From: Acidimicrobiaceae bacterium
GTDB taxonomy: Bacteria; Actinomycetota; Acidimicrobiia; Acidimicrobiales; Aldehydirespiratoraceae
Length of the DNA: 52,580 nucleotides
Reading direction: 5' to 3'
Assembly (NCBI GenBank): GCA_026710865.1
Contig: JAPOQG010000049.1
Location: 1 to 52,580, forward strand
Both the position numbers and the translations under genes were made by a program. The notes beneath the pieces were generated by a model, which worked only from the letters and a program-made list of their open reading frames with translations, searched no databases and was not told where the DNA came from. How positions within the stretch are numbered: the stretch's first letter is position 1; every line of letters starts with the position of its first letter. This document shows, one piece after another, positions 8,179 through 17,638 of this stretch.

Positions 8179-11100
8179 CTAGTCGATCCCCCTCAGCTGT
8201 TCGCGGCCCTCGTCGGTGATCTCGAGGCGCTCGTAGCGGGTTCCGTCATGCTCGGCCGGAACAGAGCGAGCCAAGCCGTCGCCGATGAGGCGGTCGATGT
8301 GGAGTGCCACCGCCGATGCGCCCATGAAGGCGAGCCGGCCGGCGAGATGGTGGCGGGCGAGACGCGGGGGCAGGGCGTGCTCGGCCGATCCCAGGCTCCC
8401 GACCAGGGTCCGCTCCAGGTTGCGGCGCGAGTAGCCGGCGCCCCTGGTGTCGTCCAGCAGCTGCAGCACGATCCTACGGGCCGGCAGCGACTCCACCAGT
8501 CCCTCCCGGCTGATGTGGCTGGCCGCCCACCGGCGGTCCAGGTCGGCGCAGAGGTCGCATCGGTCACACACATCGAGAGCCTCGGCGTCGAAGTACTCCA
8601 TCATGGTGCGCACCCGGCAGCCGCTGCTCTGCCCCGCGTATCGTTTGGCCCGCTCCGACTTCGCTGCCACCTCGGCGTGCCGCCGCTCAGCCTGGGCTTC
8701 GATGACGGCCCAGCCGGGCTCCGCATCCGGCTTGCGCTCCAGCATCCAGGCGTGCTTCCACACCGAGAAGCCCAGGATGTCGCGCCGATTGAGCTCCAGC
8801 AGATCGGCGCCCACATCGCCTGCCGGGCGCCCCAGGCGCCTGCTCCACTCCCCGGCTCGGTAATCGCCGGTCCCGAGTCGTTCGATCAGCGCGACGAGGC
8901 TTCGGCCCCGCTCGGCCAATTCGGGCTCAGCAGTGCTCAACTCCTCCAGCCCCATCCCGGTGTCGGCCATCACCGACACCCGGCCGCGCCACGGCGTGTC
9001 GAGATGGCGGACAACCGCCCCAGACTGCTGCAAGTAGTGCACGGCCAGCGCGGCCGCCACCGACTCGCGGTCGGTCCCCGCGTCGTCGCTGGAGTCGAGC
9101 TCGTCCGGGTCGTAGGCGTGGACTCCCGGCCGCAGCCGCGACCATATGCGGCGCACCTGCTCGATGCCGGGGGCGGCGCCCTTCACGAAGACCCGGTGGA
9201 TCGAGCAGTCGCGGCGGGTTCTCAGCAGCACCGCGGTGCCGAAGGCCGGGCCCCTGCCCTCGACCGCGCCTCTGGCGGCCCGGCCGGTCTCCTGGACGTA
9301 CTCCTCGATGGTGGCGGGCATCTCGAGGTGCACGATCAGCGCGATGTCGGGTTTGTCGATGCCCATGCCGAAAGCCTTGGTGGCCACCACAACGTCGAGT
9401 TCGCCGTGGCGGAAGGCGTCCTCGATGTGGAGGCGCTCGTTGTCGTCCATTGCCCCGTGATAGGGCCGGGCCACATGGCCGGCGGCTCGGAGCAGCCCGG
9501 CGATGCGGACTGTGTCCCGGCGGGTGGGGACGTACACGATGGCCGGCTGGGACCGGAAGGCCTCCACAATCTGAACGGCTTTGACATCGCGGTCGGCCCG
9601 ATCGTTGCATTCCTCCACGAAATACCGGATCTCGGGCCGGTCCGGCGACAACGCCACCGGGGCGCCGGCCAGATCGAGGTCGAGGAGCTTCACGATGTCG
9701 CGGCGCACAGACTCGGTGGCCGTCGCCGTCACCGCAAGAACCGGAGGGCGGGAGCCGCCGGAGGCGATGCGCTTCAAAGCGTCGGGGATGGCGGCGTATT
9801 CGGGTCGGAACGAGTGGCCCCACTGCGAGATGCAGTGAGCCTCGTCCACTGCGACGCGGGCTGCGCCCATCGCGGCCAGCGTGCCGACGAACTCCTGGGA
9901 CCAGAGCCGCTCGGGGCTGATGTAGAGCAGCTTGTAGTCGCCTCGCGCCGCTCCGCGCAGGATGTCTCGCCACTCCGCCTGGCCCACCCCGCTGTGAATG
10001 GCCGCCACTGTTGTGATCCCGCGGGCGCGAAGGTTCTCGACCTGGTCGTTCATCAACGCCTTCAGTGGGGAGACCACCAGCGTGACGCCCGGTGACAGCA
10101 GAGCCGGGATCTGGAAGGTGATCGACTTTCCCGAGCCTGTGGGCAGCACAGCCAGGAAGTCTGATCCCTCGATGAAGCGGCTCATGGTCTCGAGCTGGCC
10201 GGGTCGCCAGCGCCGGAACCCGAACATCTGCCGCACCCGCTCAAGGCGCGCCGCCACGACCTCCCGGCGGTGTGCGTCTGTCTCGCTCAACTCGAGATCC
10301 GCGAGTGCGGCCCAGGGGTCCGGGCTCTCGACGGCGCCAATGCGCTCCAGCATCTGGTCGTTCAGTTCGATGTCGCCTAGATGTTCGGCGATGTGGCGGT
10401 AGGCGTCCTCGGCCCGCTTGGCTTGGACCCGTCGCGGTGGACCCGCAAGCGTGTCAAGAACCACGTCGCGGTAGGGAACCGCCCGGCAGAGGCGGCTGTC
10501 GAGCACGACGGTGACACCCCGGTCGTGTTCGGTGCGTATGAGCCGTCCGACGCCTTGGGCGAAGCGCAGCGCCGCCCGCGGAACCAGGTATTCGCCATAG
10601 GGGTCCTTGCCCCGCAACTCGAGGGCCTCCATGCGGGCGCCGGCCACGGGATCAGCCGGGGAGTCGAACGGGATCTTCTCGATCATCAGCAGGCTGAGAG
10701 CCTCGCCGGGGATGTCGACGCCCTCCCAGAACGAACGCAGCGCGATGAGACTGGTGGCTGTCTCGGCCCTCATCCGCTCCACCAGGGCAACCGCCGCATC
10801 GTCGCCCTGCGCCAGCAGCGGGAGGCCCTCGGCCTCGAGGATCGGCCGGGAGTGGTCGCGCACAACCCCCAGCCGGGCGCGCGCCGCCATGAGCACCAAC
10901 CCCCGCCCGGAGGTGAGCATCAGCAGTCGGGGGATCTCCGCCGCGGCGGAAACCTTGAACTCCTCCATGAGCCGGCTGCGCGGCGCCGGCAGGTAGTCGG
11001 TCAGCACCAGCAGGTGGTTGTCGCCGATCCAGGCGAACGGGCTTCCCAGAACCGACGTCTGAACAGAACCAAGTCCGAGGCTGTCAATGATGTAGTCGAA

Positions 11101-13362
11101 ACTCCCACCTGCTGTAAGCGTCGCCGAGGTGAGCACCGCGGCCTCCAGCGACTCCCACACGCTCGAGAGCGGTCCGGCCACCGACACCGGCGAGCGGCGC
11201 AGTTCCCACGCCCAACTCCGGGAGTGCGTCCCATAGGAGATGGCTGCGATCGCGATCAGCTTCTCGGGATCGGTCACCCACAGCACGTCCCCGACGGTGC
11301 GAGCGGCGTCGCGGGCGGCCCTTCCGTGGCGGCTTGCCTCGGCTTCGAGGCGGCTGCGCCGGTAACGGCCCGACAGTTCTGCGGGAAGGTTCACCTCATT
11401 GAGCGAGCCAGCGAGCCCGCGGAGGGCCTCGACCAAGTGCTGACCGCTGGTGAGGACCTCGCGGTAGTCGGGGTGCTGGGTGTCGTGGCCGCGCCTGATC
11501 CGGTAGGTCGCCGGATATGTGTCGGTGGCACTCGCTCCCGTGCGGATGCGCAGGTAGCCCACGAGCGTCTCCCCGAAGCGCTCGGACCGTTCCCTGACAA
11601 GATCCACGGCACGACGGATGGCGCCGAGGGGCTCATAGACGCCCGCCGACGACTCGCTGTCGAGCCTCTCGTCTGGCCCCAACCCCTCCCCCGTCCGGTC
11701 AGCGACCTCTTCGAGCCGGTTGCCGGTGTCGAGGACGACCCGGTTCGCGGCATCGTCGCGTAAGGACCATCCGGCGGCATCCGCCAGTCGGCGCACGGTT
11801 CCGCTGCGGCGCCGCGGATCCCACAGCGCGTCGCACAACGCAGCGAGATCGTCCCGAGACACCGCGTCGGTGAGGGCCTCGGTGGCGGCGTCCTCGAGAT
11901 TGTGGGCCTCGTCGAGGACCAGGTGCTTGGAGTGATGGATCCATTCGTGGTCCGAGACGACCAGCGCATGGTTCAGCACCGCAACATGGACGCTGTGCAG
12001 ACCCTGACGCGCCCGGCGATGAAAGTCGAGCCTGTCCAGCGCGGAAATCGGCGGACCCGTCGCATCCTCTCGACTGAGTACACGACGCAGATCGCTCAGC
12101 GCGGTCCGTCCGCCCTCCAACGCCCCGGCCCTAAGGTCGTCCCAATCCCCGGTCGCGGTCTGGGCCACCCAGCCGCACACCATCGCCAGCGCAAAGACCG
12201 CATCAGGTGTGAACACTCCCGGATTCTCCGCCAGGGCGTCGAGCTCGCCGGCCAGAGATTCCAGGTCTATGTAGTTGTTGCGTCCTTTCACGAGCACCCA
12301 CGCGAAGGGCTCCACTTCCTCCGAGAGATCCTCCAGGGTGGCCATCACCTGATCCTGGAGCACCTTGGAGTGCGGGGCGACAACCACCGTGCCGCCGCTG
12401 GCCCGTGCGTACTCGATGGCGGGCACGAGGTAGGCCAGCGTCTTGCCGGTGCCGGTGGGCGCCTCAATGAGAAGTCGGCCGCCTGCGTGCAGGCTCTCGG
12501 CGGTCCGTACGGCCATCTCCATCTGCTGGCGCCGCGGCCGGCGAGCATGACCCATCAAGGCGCCCCCATCACCGAACATCGCGGCGACATCGCCAGGGTT
12601 GAAACCGCCGGTGGAAGGACCCCGCTGCCGCCCAGCCGGCACGGGAACGACATCCTCCAGCGGCACCGGCTCGGACTCTTCGGTGAGCAACCCCGCCCAC
12701 GGATGGCGCCCGGCTCCCAGAACCCAGCGCTGCAGCCGTCGAGCCGGTCCCGAGCCGCCGACTCGTCTCAGCAGCGACGGCAGAACACGCAGGAGCAACC
12801 GGGAATCGTCCAGCGCCCGGTGCGCGCTCCGCGCTTGGATCCCCAGCAAGTAATGGGCCAATTCGTCAAGGCTGCGTGCCGCAGGCGGCCTACTGCCGTC
12901 CACGTTGCCGACAATGCCCTTGCCGGCCCGGGGGAACGCCAGATGCGCAAGTTCCAAGGTGTCGAGCCTGACAACCTCAGGCGTGGGCACTCCGGCGTCG
13001 GCTCCAACAGAGTCCAGCAGCACGAAGTCATAGCGCAGACCGTTGTGGGCGACCATCGGTCGGTCCCCCACGAAGCTGTAGAAGCCGCGAAGCGCCGCGG
13101 CCGGCATCGGAGCAGCAGCAAGCCCCTCGTCAGTCAAGCCCGTCAACTCGCAGGTGAAGTCGCGCAGCCGCCGAGTAGGACGAACCAGAGTCTCGAATGT
13201 GTCGACTTCGACCCCGTCACAGACCAAAACCGCGCCGATCTCGATGATCTCATGCGCGGGAGGGTCAGACCGGTCGGCGTTGGCCTCAAGATCGAAGACT
13301 ATGAACTCCCCGTCAACCCAACTCAAACCCTGAACCTCAACTCCCTGACCGGCCGACCTCAA
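8179..13362 (-). CDS. DnaQ-like exonuclease + DinG-like helicase + RecQ-like helicase fusion (1727 aa)
   Basis: One uninterrupted frame with three enzymes. Residues about 18-195: DEDDh 3'-5' exonuclease (FDLEANAD, IGAVLV, MVAHNGLRYDF, HRALDD). About 275-990: XPD/DinG-type SF2 helicase (APTGTGKT 301-308, LDEAHN, SFWEGVDIPGE, QGVGRLIRTEHDRG). Its iron-sulphur cysteines are absent (KGRNNYIDLESL), as in Bacillus-type exonuclease-DinG. About 1040-1420: RecQ helicase (LPTGSGKS, VDEAHCISQWGHSFRPEY, ATKAFGMGIDKPD, QETGRAARG). Then a RecQ zinc module (C1582...C1599-x2-C1602-x2-C1605) and a winged-helix C-terminus. The first start is TTG 13362; TTG 13326, after GAGGTTCAGGG, is a good alternative. It sits between the restriction nuclease and the SF1 helicase, all minus strand, so a DNA-degrading defence role is inferred. 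Confidence 0.9.
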   Translation of the reverse strand: MRSAGQGVEVQGLSWVDGEFIVFDLEANADRSDPPAHEIIEIGAVLVCDGVEVDTFETLVRPTRRLRDFTCELTGLTDEGLAAAPMPAAALRGFYSFVGDRPMVAHNGLRYDFVLLDSVGADAGVPTPEVVRLDTLELAHLAFPRAGKGIVGNVDGSRPPAARSLDELAHYLLGIQARSAHRALDDSRLLLRVLPSLLRRVGGSGPARRLQRWVLGAGRHPWAGLLTEESEPVPLEDVVPVPAGRQRGPSTGGFNPGDVAAMFGDGGALMGHARRPRRQQMEMAVRTAESLHAGGRLLIEAPTGTGKTLAYLVPAIEYARASGGTVVVAPHSKVLQDQVMATLEDLSEEVEPFAWVLVKGRNNYIDLESLAGELDALAENPGVFTPDAVFALAMVCGWVAQTATGDWDDLRAGALEGGRTALSDLRRVLSREDATGPPISALDRLDFHRRARQGLHSVHVAVLNHALVVSDHEWIHHSKHLVLDEAHNLEDAATEALTDAVSRDDLAALCDALWDPRRRSGTVRRLADAAGWSLRDDAANRVVLDTGNRLEEVADRTGEGLGPDERLDSESSAGVYEPLGAIRRAVDLVRERSERFGETLVGYLRIRTGASATDTYPATYRIRRGHDTQHPDYREVLTSGQHLVEALRGLAGSLNEVNLPAELSGRYRRSRLEAEASRHGRAARDAARTVGDVLWVTDPEKLIAIAAISYGTHSRSWAWELRRSPVSVAGPLSSVWESLEAAVLTSATLTAGGSFDYIIDSLGLGSVQTSVLGSPFAWIGDNHLLVLTDYLPAPRSRLMEEFKVSAAAEIPRLLMLTSGRGLVLMAARARLGVVRDHSRPILEAEGLPLLAQGDDAAVALVERMRAETATSLIALRSFWEGVDIPGEALSLLMIEKIPFDSPADPVAGARMEALELRGKDPYGEYLVPRAALRFAQGVGRLIRTEHDRGVTVVLDSRLCRAVPYRDVVLDTLAGPPRRVQAKRAEDAYRHIAEHLGDIELNDQMLERIGAVESPDPWAALADLELSETDAHRREVVAARLERVRQMFGFRRWRPGQLETMSRFIEGSDFLAVLPTGSGKSITFQIPALLSPGVTLVVSPLKALMNDQVENLRARGITTVAAIHSGVGQAEWRDILRGAARGDYKLLYISPERLWSQEFVGTLAAMGAARVAVDEAHCISQWGHSFRPEYAAIPDALKRIASGGSRPPVLAVTATATESVRRDIVKLLDLDLAGAPVALSPDRPEIRYFVEECNDRADRDVKAVQIVEAFRSQPAIVYVPTRRDTVRIAGLLRAAGHVARPYHGAMDDNERLHIEDAFRHGELDVVVATKAFGMGIDKPDIALIVHLEMPATIEEYVQETGRAARGAVEGRGPAFGTAVLLRTRRDCSIHRVFVKGAAPGIEQVRRIWSRLRPGVHAYDPDELDSSDDAGTDRESVAAALAVHYLQQSGAVVRHLDTPWRGRVSVMADTGMGLEELSTAEPELAERGRSLVALIERLGTGDYRAGEWSRRLGRPAGDVGADLLELNRRDILGFSVWKHAWMLERKPDAEPGWAVIEAQAERRHAEVAAKSERAKRYAGQSSGCRVRTMMEYFDAEALDVCDRCDLCADLDRRWAASHISREGLVESLPARRIVLQLLDDTRGAGYSRRNLERTLVGSLGSAEHALPPRLARHHLAGRLAFMGASAVALHIDRLIGDGLARSVPAEHDGTRYERLEITDEGREQLRGID

Positions 13363-13419
13363 ACGTTAGACACCTGGAATTATCTGGTGCACCAGAGCCG
13401 GCGCAATACCCGGTGAGGT

Positions 13420-14592
13420 TCAGTACGCCTCGCGTGTGAGCAGGTCGTCGAGGGAGTCGACCCAGGTGTCGTCGATTCGCTGGATGGCGCCGATCTTTGT
13501 GTTGTCCTTGGTCCACGGTGTGAGGTCGCGGGCCCACTTGAACTTGAATGTCCATCGCTTGGTGACCGGGAACATGCACGCTGCGACGATGTCGAAGGCG
13601 TCGTAGTCGTACTTCCTTCCTGCGCCCGAGTCGCGTGTCTTCTGGGTCTCGACCTTGGCGTCGCCGTCCTTGTAGGTCTCGCTGAGGGCGTTCTTGCATT
13701 CGATCGTCAGTTCGCGTCCGTCGCTGAGCCAGATCCGGAAGTCCGGCATTCCGTCCTGATCGATCGCCTCGCAGGCGGCGACGCACTGGTCGCCGTCGAG
13801 GAGGTTGCCCAAGTGGTGTTCTGCAATGCTCCCCCGCACCGCGACGCCGAGGCGGAAGTTCGAGTCGATGATGTCGAGGATGGTGGCCGCGCTGACCCCG
13901 TAGAGGGCTTCAAGGTCGTGGCGACCGATCCTGCCGTCGACGAAGTGTTCAGCGAGGCTGAGGCGCAGACCCGTGTCGAAGCCGAGGCTCGTTGCGAGCG
14001 CCTCGAAGCGGGCGTAGTCGAGCAAGCGGTCGGGACGGAAGCCGACCATGGATTCGATGCCGTCCCAGCCCTCGCCTTGGGCCGTGCGCGGTCTTGTCTT
14101 CTCCCTGGCCCACCAGGCCCAGCCCGTGGCCCTCACTGTTTCGGCGTTGATGTCCCGGTAGTAGCCCGAGATTCCCATCGGGAGCTGCGCGTAGACGAGG
14201 GGATCCAGACCGACGACGACGCCCGTCTCGGGGTCGACGGCGAGTATCAGGGTGATGTCCACTCCAGCGGGATCGTGGCCGACCGGGTTCAGTTCGCAGC
14301 GGACTCGTTCCGGGTCGCCGTACCGGATCTGGAAGCGGTGCTCTGTGGATGGTCGGTTTCGGGTGGCTCGTCTCGTCGTGGTGAACGGATAGACGACGAG
14401 GCCGAAGCGGTGGTTGTCGCTGTCTTCGGCGCCGAAAAAGATCGGTGCCAGCCTCTTGGCCGGGAAGGAGCACGAGACCACTCGTCCGCCCCCGTCCTCA
14501 ATGCCTTTGAGCAACAGGTCTACGACGGGTGTGCGGGACCTTGAGATGCGGTACAGCTTGGGGATGTAGCTGCGGCCGGCCAGATCCGCCAC
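13420..14592 (-). CDS. Putative type II restriction endonuclease (PD-(D/E)XK)
   Basis: A 390-residue protein I cannot place in a named restriction-enzyme family. Near the C-terminus it has a convincing nuclease core: MPDFRIWLSDGRELTIECKN, giving D284, E298 and K300, with N301 after it. The N-terminal 250 residues would hold DNA recognition. The start is GTG 14592, with GAGGAG seven bases upstream. It begins 24 bases after the stop of a C5-cytosine methyltransferase on the same strand, the standard M-then-R order, so it is most likely the cognate nuclease. The target sequence cannot be read. It is followed 57 bases on by the exonuclease-helicase fusion. Confidence 0.75.
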   Translation of the reverse strand: MADLAGRSYIPKLYRISRSRTPVVDLLLKGIEDGGGRVVSCSFPAKRLAPIFFGAEDSDNHRFGLVVYPFTTTRRATRNRPSTEHRFQIRYGDPERVRCELNPVGHDPAGVDITLILAVDPETGVVVGLDPLVYAQLPMGISGYYRDINAETVRATGWAWWAREKTRPRTAQGEGWDGIESMVGFRPDRLLDYARFEALATSLGFDTGLRLSLAEHFVDGRIGRHDLEALYGVSAATILDIIDSNFRLGVAVRGSIAEHHLGNLLDGDQCVAACEAIDQDGMPDFRIWLSDGRELTIECKNALSETYKDGDAKVETQKTRDSGAGRKYDYDAFDIVAACMFPVTKRWTFKFKWARDLTPWTKDNTKIGAIQRIDDTWVDSLDDLLTREAY

Positions 14593-14616
14593 GGCCCACT
14601 CCTCAGTTCGGCCGCG

Positions 14617-15702
14617 TCAGCATGCGGCCGCCAGGGCCCGAGCCACTTGCTCAGCAAACAGCGGAGGCACAGAGTTCCCGATCTGAGCCTGAACTGATGC
14701 GCGCTTCCCGACGAACGCGAAGTCGTCCGGGAACGTGAAGAGCCTGCGTAGCTCGGGGACGCGCAGGCGGCGGTTGTCCCAGTGGAACGGGCCGACGTTG
14801 GGGCCGGGCTGGGCCTGGATCGTCGGTGACGGCCTGTGGGGATCGAGCTTCAACAGGAACGACCAATACCGGGACCGCCACTCGAAGATCGGCGCGGGGT
14901 GACCGCGCTTGTCGGTGAAGTAGAGGTAGTTGTCGCCAGGCGGGATCTCGGGCAGGAGGTGGCCCCAGCGTCCCCGCACCACCTCCTCGGGCTCGGGGTC
15001 GGTGATCAGCCCGGCGAGCGCCTCGCCGGCGGTGACGTGGGGCAGCGGCCCACCGGTCGCAGCTCGTCGTTCCCACGGTCCGTGATGAGTCGGATCCGGC
15101 AGATCCGGCAGCACGTCTCGCTTGCGACAGCCCACGAGGCACAACCGGGGCCGGGCCTGGGGCACCCCGAAGTCGGCGGTGTTGAGCACCTGCCATCTGA
15201 GGCGGTACCCGGCAGTCTCGATCTCTGCCAGCAGGCGGGTGAACGCCGGCCTGCTCGCCTTGTTGTTGAAGGTCAACGCGTACACGTTCTCGAGGATGAA
15301 GTACCGGGGCCTCGCCTCGGCAAGAACACGGGTATAGGCCTGCAGCAGACTCGCTGCGGGGTCGACGCCCTCGCGCTTCCAGTCGAGCCAGAAGCCGGAC
15401 TTGGAGAACGCAACGCACGGCGGTCCGCCCACGAGCAAGTCGGGCCTCTCCCGGCTCGACAGGCCTGCCGCCCGGAGGATGTCACCCGTGGTCAGTCCCT
15501 CGCCGGCGCCAGTGGCGAGCGGGTAGAGGTCGGCCCGGACCACCTCGCGGAGACCCGGAAAGCAGGTCGGGGCGTTCTTCTCCATGGTGTCGCAGGCATC
15601 GTCGTCCCATTCCACCGCAGCCAGGATGGCGAACCCTGCCGACTCGACCCCCAAGTCGAGGCCCCCGGCGCCAGAGAACAGCGAGATCGCGGAGCCAACC
15701 AT
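14617..15702 (-). CDS. DNA (cytosine-5)-methyltransferase
   Basis: A 361-residue C5-methyltransferase, complete in all core motifs: I (SLFSGAGGLDLG), IV with catalytic Cys96 (GGPPCVAFSKSG), VI (ENV), VIII (QARPRLCLV) and X (QIGNSVPP). A target-recognition stretch lies between VIII and X. ATG 15702, with GAGGG just upstream, is chosen because motif I must lie close to the N-terminus; the frame itself opens earlier, at 15822. It is the first gene of the minus-strand set that continues with the restriction nuclease, the exonuclease-DinG-RecQ fusion and the SF1 helicase. Expected role: protecting host DNA from the adjacent nuclease. Confidence 0.93.
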   Translation of the reverse strand: MVGSAISLFSGAGGLDLGVESAGFAILAAVEWDDDACDTMEKNAPTCFPGLREVVRADLYPLATGAGEGLTTGDILRAAGLSSRERPDLLVGGPPCVAFSKSGFWLDWKREGVDPAASLLQAYTRVLAEARPRYFILENVYALTFNNKASRPAFTRLLAEIETAGYRLRWQVLNTADFGVPQARPRLCLVGCRKRDVLPDLPDPTHHGPWERRAATGGPLPHVTAGEALAGLITDPEPEEVVRGRWGHLLPEIPPGDNYLYFTDKRGHPAPIFEWRSRYWSFLLKLDPHRPSPTIQAQPGPNVGPFHWDNRRLRVPELRRLFTFPDDFAFVGKRASVQAQIGNSVPPLFAEQVARALAAAC

Positions 15703-15981
15703 CACGCCCTCAGTCTGCACGCTGCGGTCGGCATGGACGCGCACCCTCTGCCCATCCCCAAGACGCAATTGCACGCCTCGGGCTCGCTGGTCAATGTGAG
15801 CGGAATCCACGCCAAGAAGCACACAGCAGGGGTGTGACAGTTGCGGCGGCCATCAGCTCAGAGCCGCAGTTCGCAGCCTCTCTGGACACGGAATCGGCGG
15901 TCCGCTCCGTTGACGCGACGGTGACCGAGCCACCGATCCCCTAACCGGATCAGGTAAGGCCGTCGACCGCATCTCGTATGA
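15703..15981. other. Gap between methyltransferase start and integrase remnant
   Basis: About 280 bases. The first 120 continue the methyltransferase frame upstream but lack family sequence. I see no integrase N-terminus, repeat or strong hairpin. It must contain the methyltransferase operon promoter and the breakpoint that truncated the integrase. Confidence 0.5.
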
Positions 15982-16863
15982 TCGAACATCCGGCTGCACA
16001 TCAACCCCGACATCGAGGCCATCCCGCTGCAGAGGCTCCAGCCCGAGGACCTCGACGAGCTGTACGTCAGGCTCCTCACCGACGGCAAGCGCAACGGCGG
16101 CGGAGGCGGCCCGTCGGCCAAGTCGGTGCACAACGTCCACGCCACCTTGCAGAGCGCTCTGTCCGATGCGGCCGGCAAGGGCACCGTCGCCCGCAACGTG
16201 GCCGACACCGCTGATCCGCCCTCGATCAGCCGCAGCGGCCGATCGATCAGCGTGTGGACCGGCGACCAGCTGCGCTGCTTCCTCGACGCGATGGCCGACC
16301 ACGAGCTGTGTGCGCTGTATCTGCTCGCCGCGACCACCGGGATACGCCGCCGCGAGGTCGCCGGCCTGCTGTGGCACAACGTCGACCTCGAAGCGGCCCG
16401 GCTCACCACCAACCAGCAGATCGTGTCGGTTCAGTACCAGCTCATCGAGAGCGACCTCAAGACCCCCACCAGCCGCCGCAACATCGACCTCGACCCCCGA
16501 ACCGTCACCGAGCTGCGCCGCCACCGCCGCCGCCAGCTCGAAGAGCGCATGGCCACTGGCCAGCGCGGCGACGACGGCTACGTGTTCGCAAAGCCCGACG
16601 GCTCGCCCATCCACCCCGACCTGATCAGCCAGACCTTCGAGCGCGCCGTCGGCAAGCTCGACATCCCCCGCATCCGCCTACACGACCTGCGCCACACCCA
16701 CGCCACCATCCTGTTGCAACAGAACGTCCACCCCAAGGTCGTCAGCGAACGCCTGAGCCACGCCAGCGTCGCCTTCACCATGACTGTCTACCAACACGTC
16801 ATGCCCGGCCTACAGGCCCAAGCCGCCTCCACCTTTCAGGCTGCTGTCTTCGGAGAGCGATGA
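15982..16863 (+). pseudogene. Tyrosine-type site-specific integrase, 5'-truncated remnant
   Basis: Readable for 293 codons from just after a stop at 15,979. It retains the tail of the N-terminal SAM-like core-binding domain (IRLHINPDIEAIPLQRLQPEDL...) and a whole catalytic domain with TTGIRRREVAGLLW (Arg), HDLRHTHATI (His-x-x-Arg), LSHAS (His) and TVYQHV (Tyr nucleophile). The arm-binding domain that should precede this is missing: the frame closes upstream and I could not find its start in 15,703-15,981. An internal GTG at 16,126 would give a 245-residue catalytic fragment. It sits in the island's interior rather than beside an att site, suggesting rearrangement or a second, older element. 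Confidence 0.75.
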
Positions 16864-16984
16864 CCTTGGGCCCTCGCTCTGTCTCGTCGAGACGACACGT
16901 TCGGCGGCACGATTCACCCAAGCGAGCACAACGCAGGCCGACCTCCCACCCGGAACCGAACCCTCGAAGGGTCCGTTAACCGCC

Positions 16985-17638
16985 GTGGGCGCCACGAGCC
17001 TAGTGCAACAGGCGTTTAGGGATGCCGGGCGGTGTGGATGGTCCGAATGTCCCGTGCCGCTGACCCACGTACTCGATGTGATCGGCGAAAGATCGGAGGT
17101 CATTCCCTCAAGGCCCGGTGACTCGCCCGTCGGGGTGCTCCAGGCCACCGACCAGACTCATGCTCGTCGGCTATCGCTTAGCGGACGATTCGGACGTGGC
17201 GTGTTCCCCCTACATACCGACGGTGCCCATCTACTTGACCCTCCCGACATGGTGCTACTGGAGTTCCGGCAGCCCACATCACTAGCGCCGACTCTGCTGT
17301 TCACCCCTCAACTAGATGAAGTTCCCTCTGCCCTCAGCCACGCGCTCCATCAGGGGGTATTCGACACTGGCGTTGGCAGGACGACCTTTCTTACTCATGC
17401 GGTCACCAAGCAGCGTATGCGTTTCGATCCGGTGATAATGGCGCCGCGAGATGCTCTCGCTCGTTTGGTCACCTGGTTCTTTGGCGAATGCATCGGGCGC
17501 TCGATCAAGTACCGTGCGCGAGCACCCGGCGTGACGCTCATCATCAACAACAGGCGGACCCTCCACGGACGAGCAGCCGTGCCGGATGGCACCAGCAGAG
17601 AGGCCGACCGAGCGATGATTAGGTGGATTCCAGCATGA
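16985..17638 (+). CDS. Fe(II)/2-oxoglutarate-dependent oxygenase-like protein (TauD/clavaminate synthase type)
   Basis: A 217-residue protein, shorter than typical TauD (about 280). It shows the iron facial triad FPLHTDGAHLL (H77, D79) and a distal LIINNRRTLHGRAAV (H194), followed by arginines (R206, R213) suited to 2-oxoglutarate binding. The substrate is unknown. The start is GTG 16985, with GAAGGG somewhat far upstream, so the N-terminus is uncertain. Its stop overlaps the next gene's start (ATGA at 17,635-17,638), so it is translationally coupled to the HEPN/zinc-ribbon protein. Codon use and composition are less GC-rich than in the flanking chromosome. Placement between the integrase remnant and a CBASS-like operon suggests accessory, perhaps defence, function. 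Confidence 0.72.
   Translation: MGATSLVQQAFRDAGRCGWSECPVPLTHVLDVIGERSEVIPSRPGDSPVGVLQATDQTHARRLSLSGRFGRGVFPLHTDGAHLLDPPDMVLLEFRQPTSLAPTLLFTPQLDEVPSALSHALHQGVFDTGVGRTTFLTHAVTKQRMRFDPVIMAPRDALARLVTWFFGECIGRSIKYRARAPGVTLIINNRRTLHGRAAVPDGTSREADRAMIRWIPA

Noticed and set aside
8248..10095. Open frame of 615 codons opposite the RecQ part of the fusion
   Set aside because: Shadow of the minus-strand helicase, whose Walker A and DEAH motifs are unambiguous.
15853..16614. Minus-strand frame of 253 codons across the integrase
   Set aside because: Antisense to a well-supported integrase catalytic domain and without recognisable motifs.
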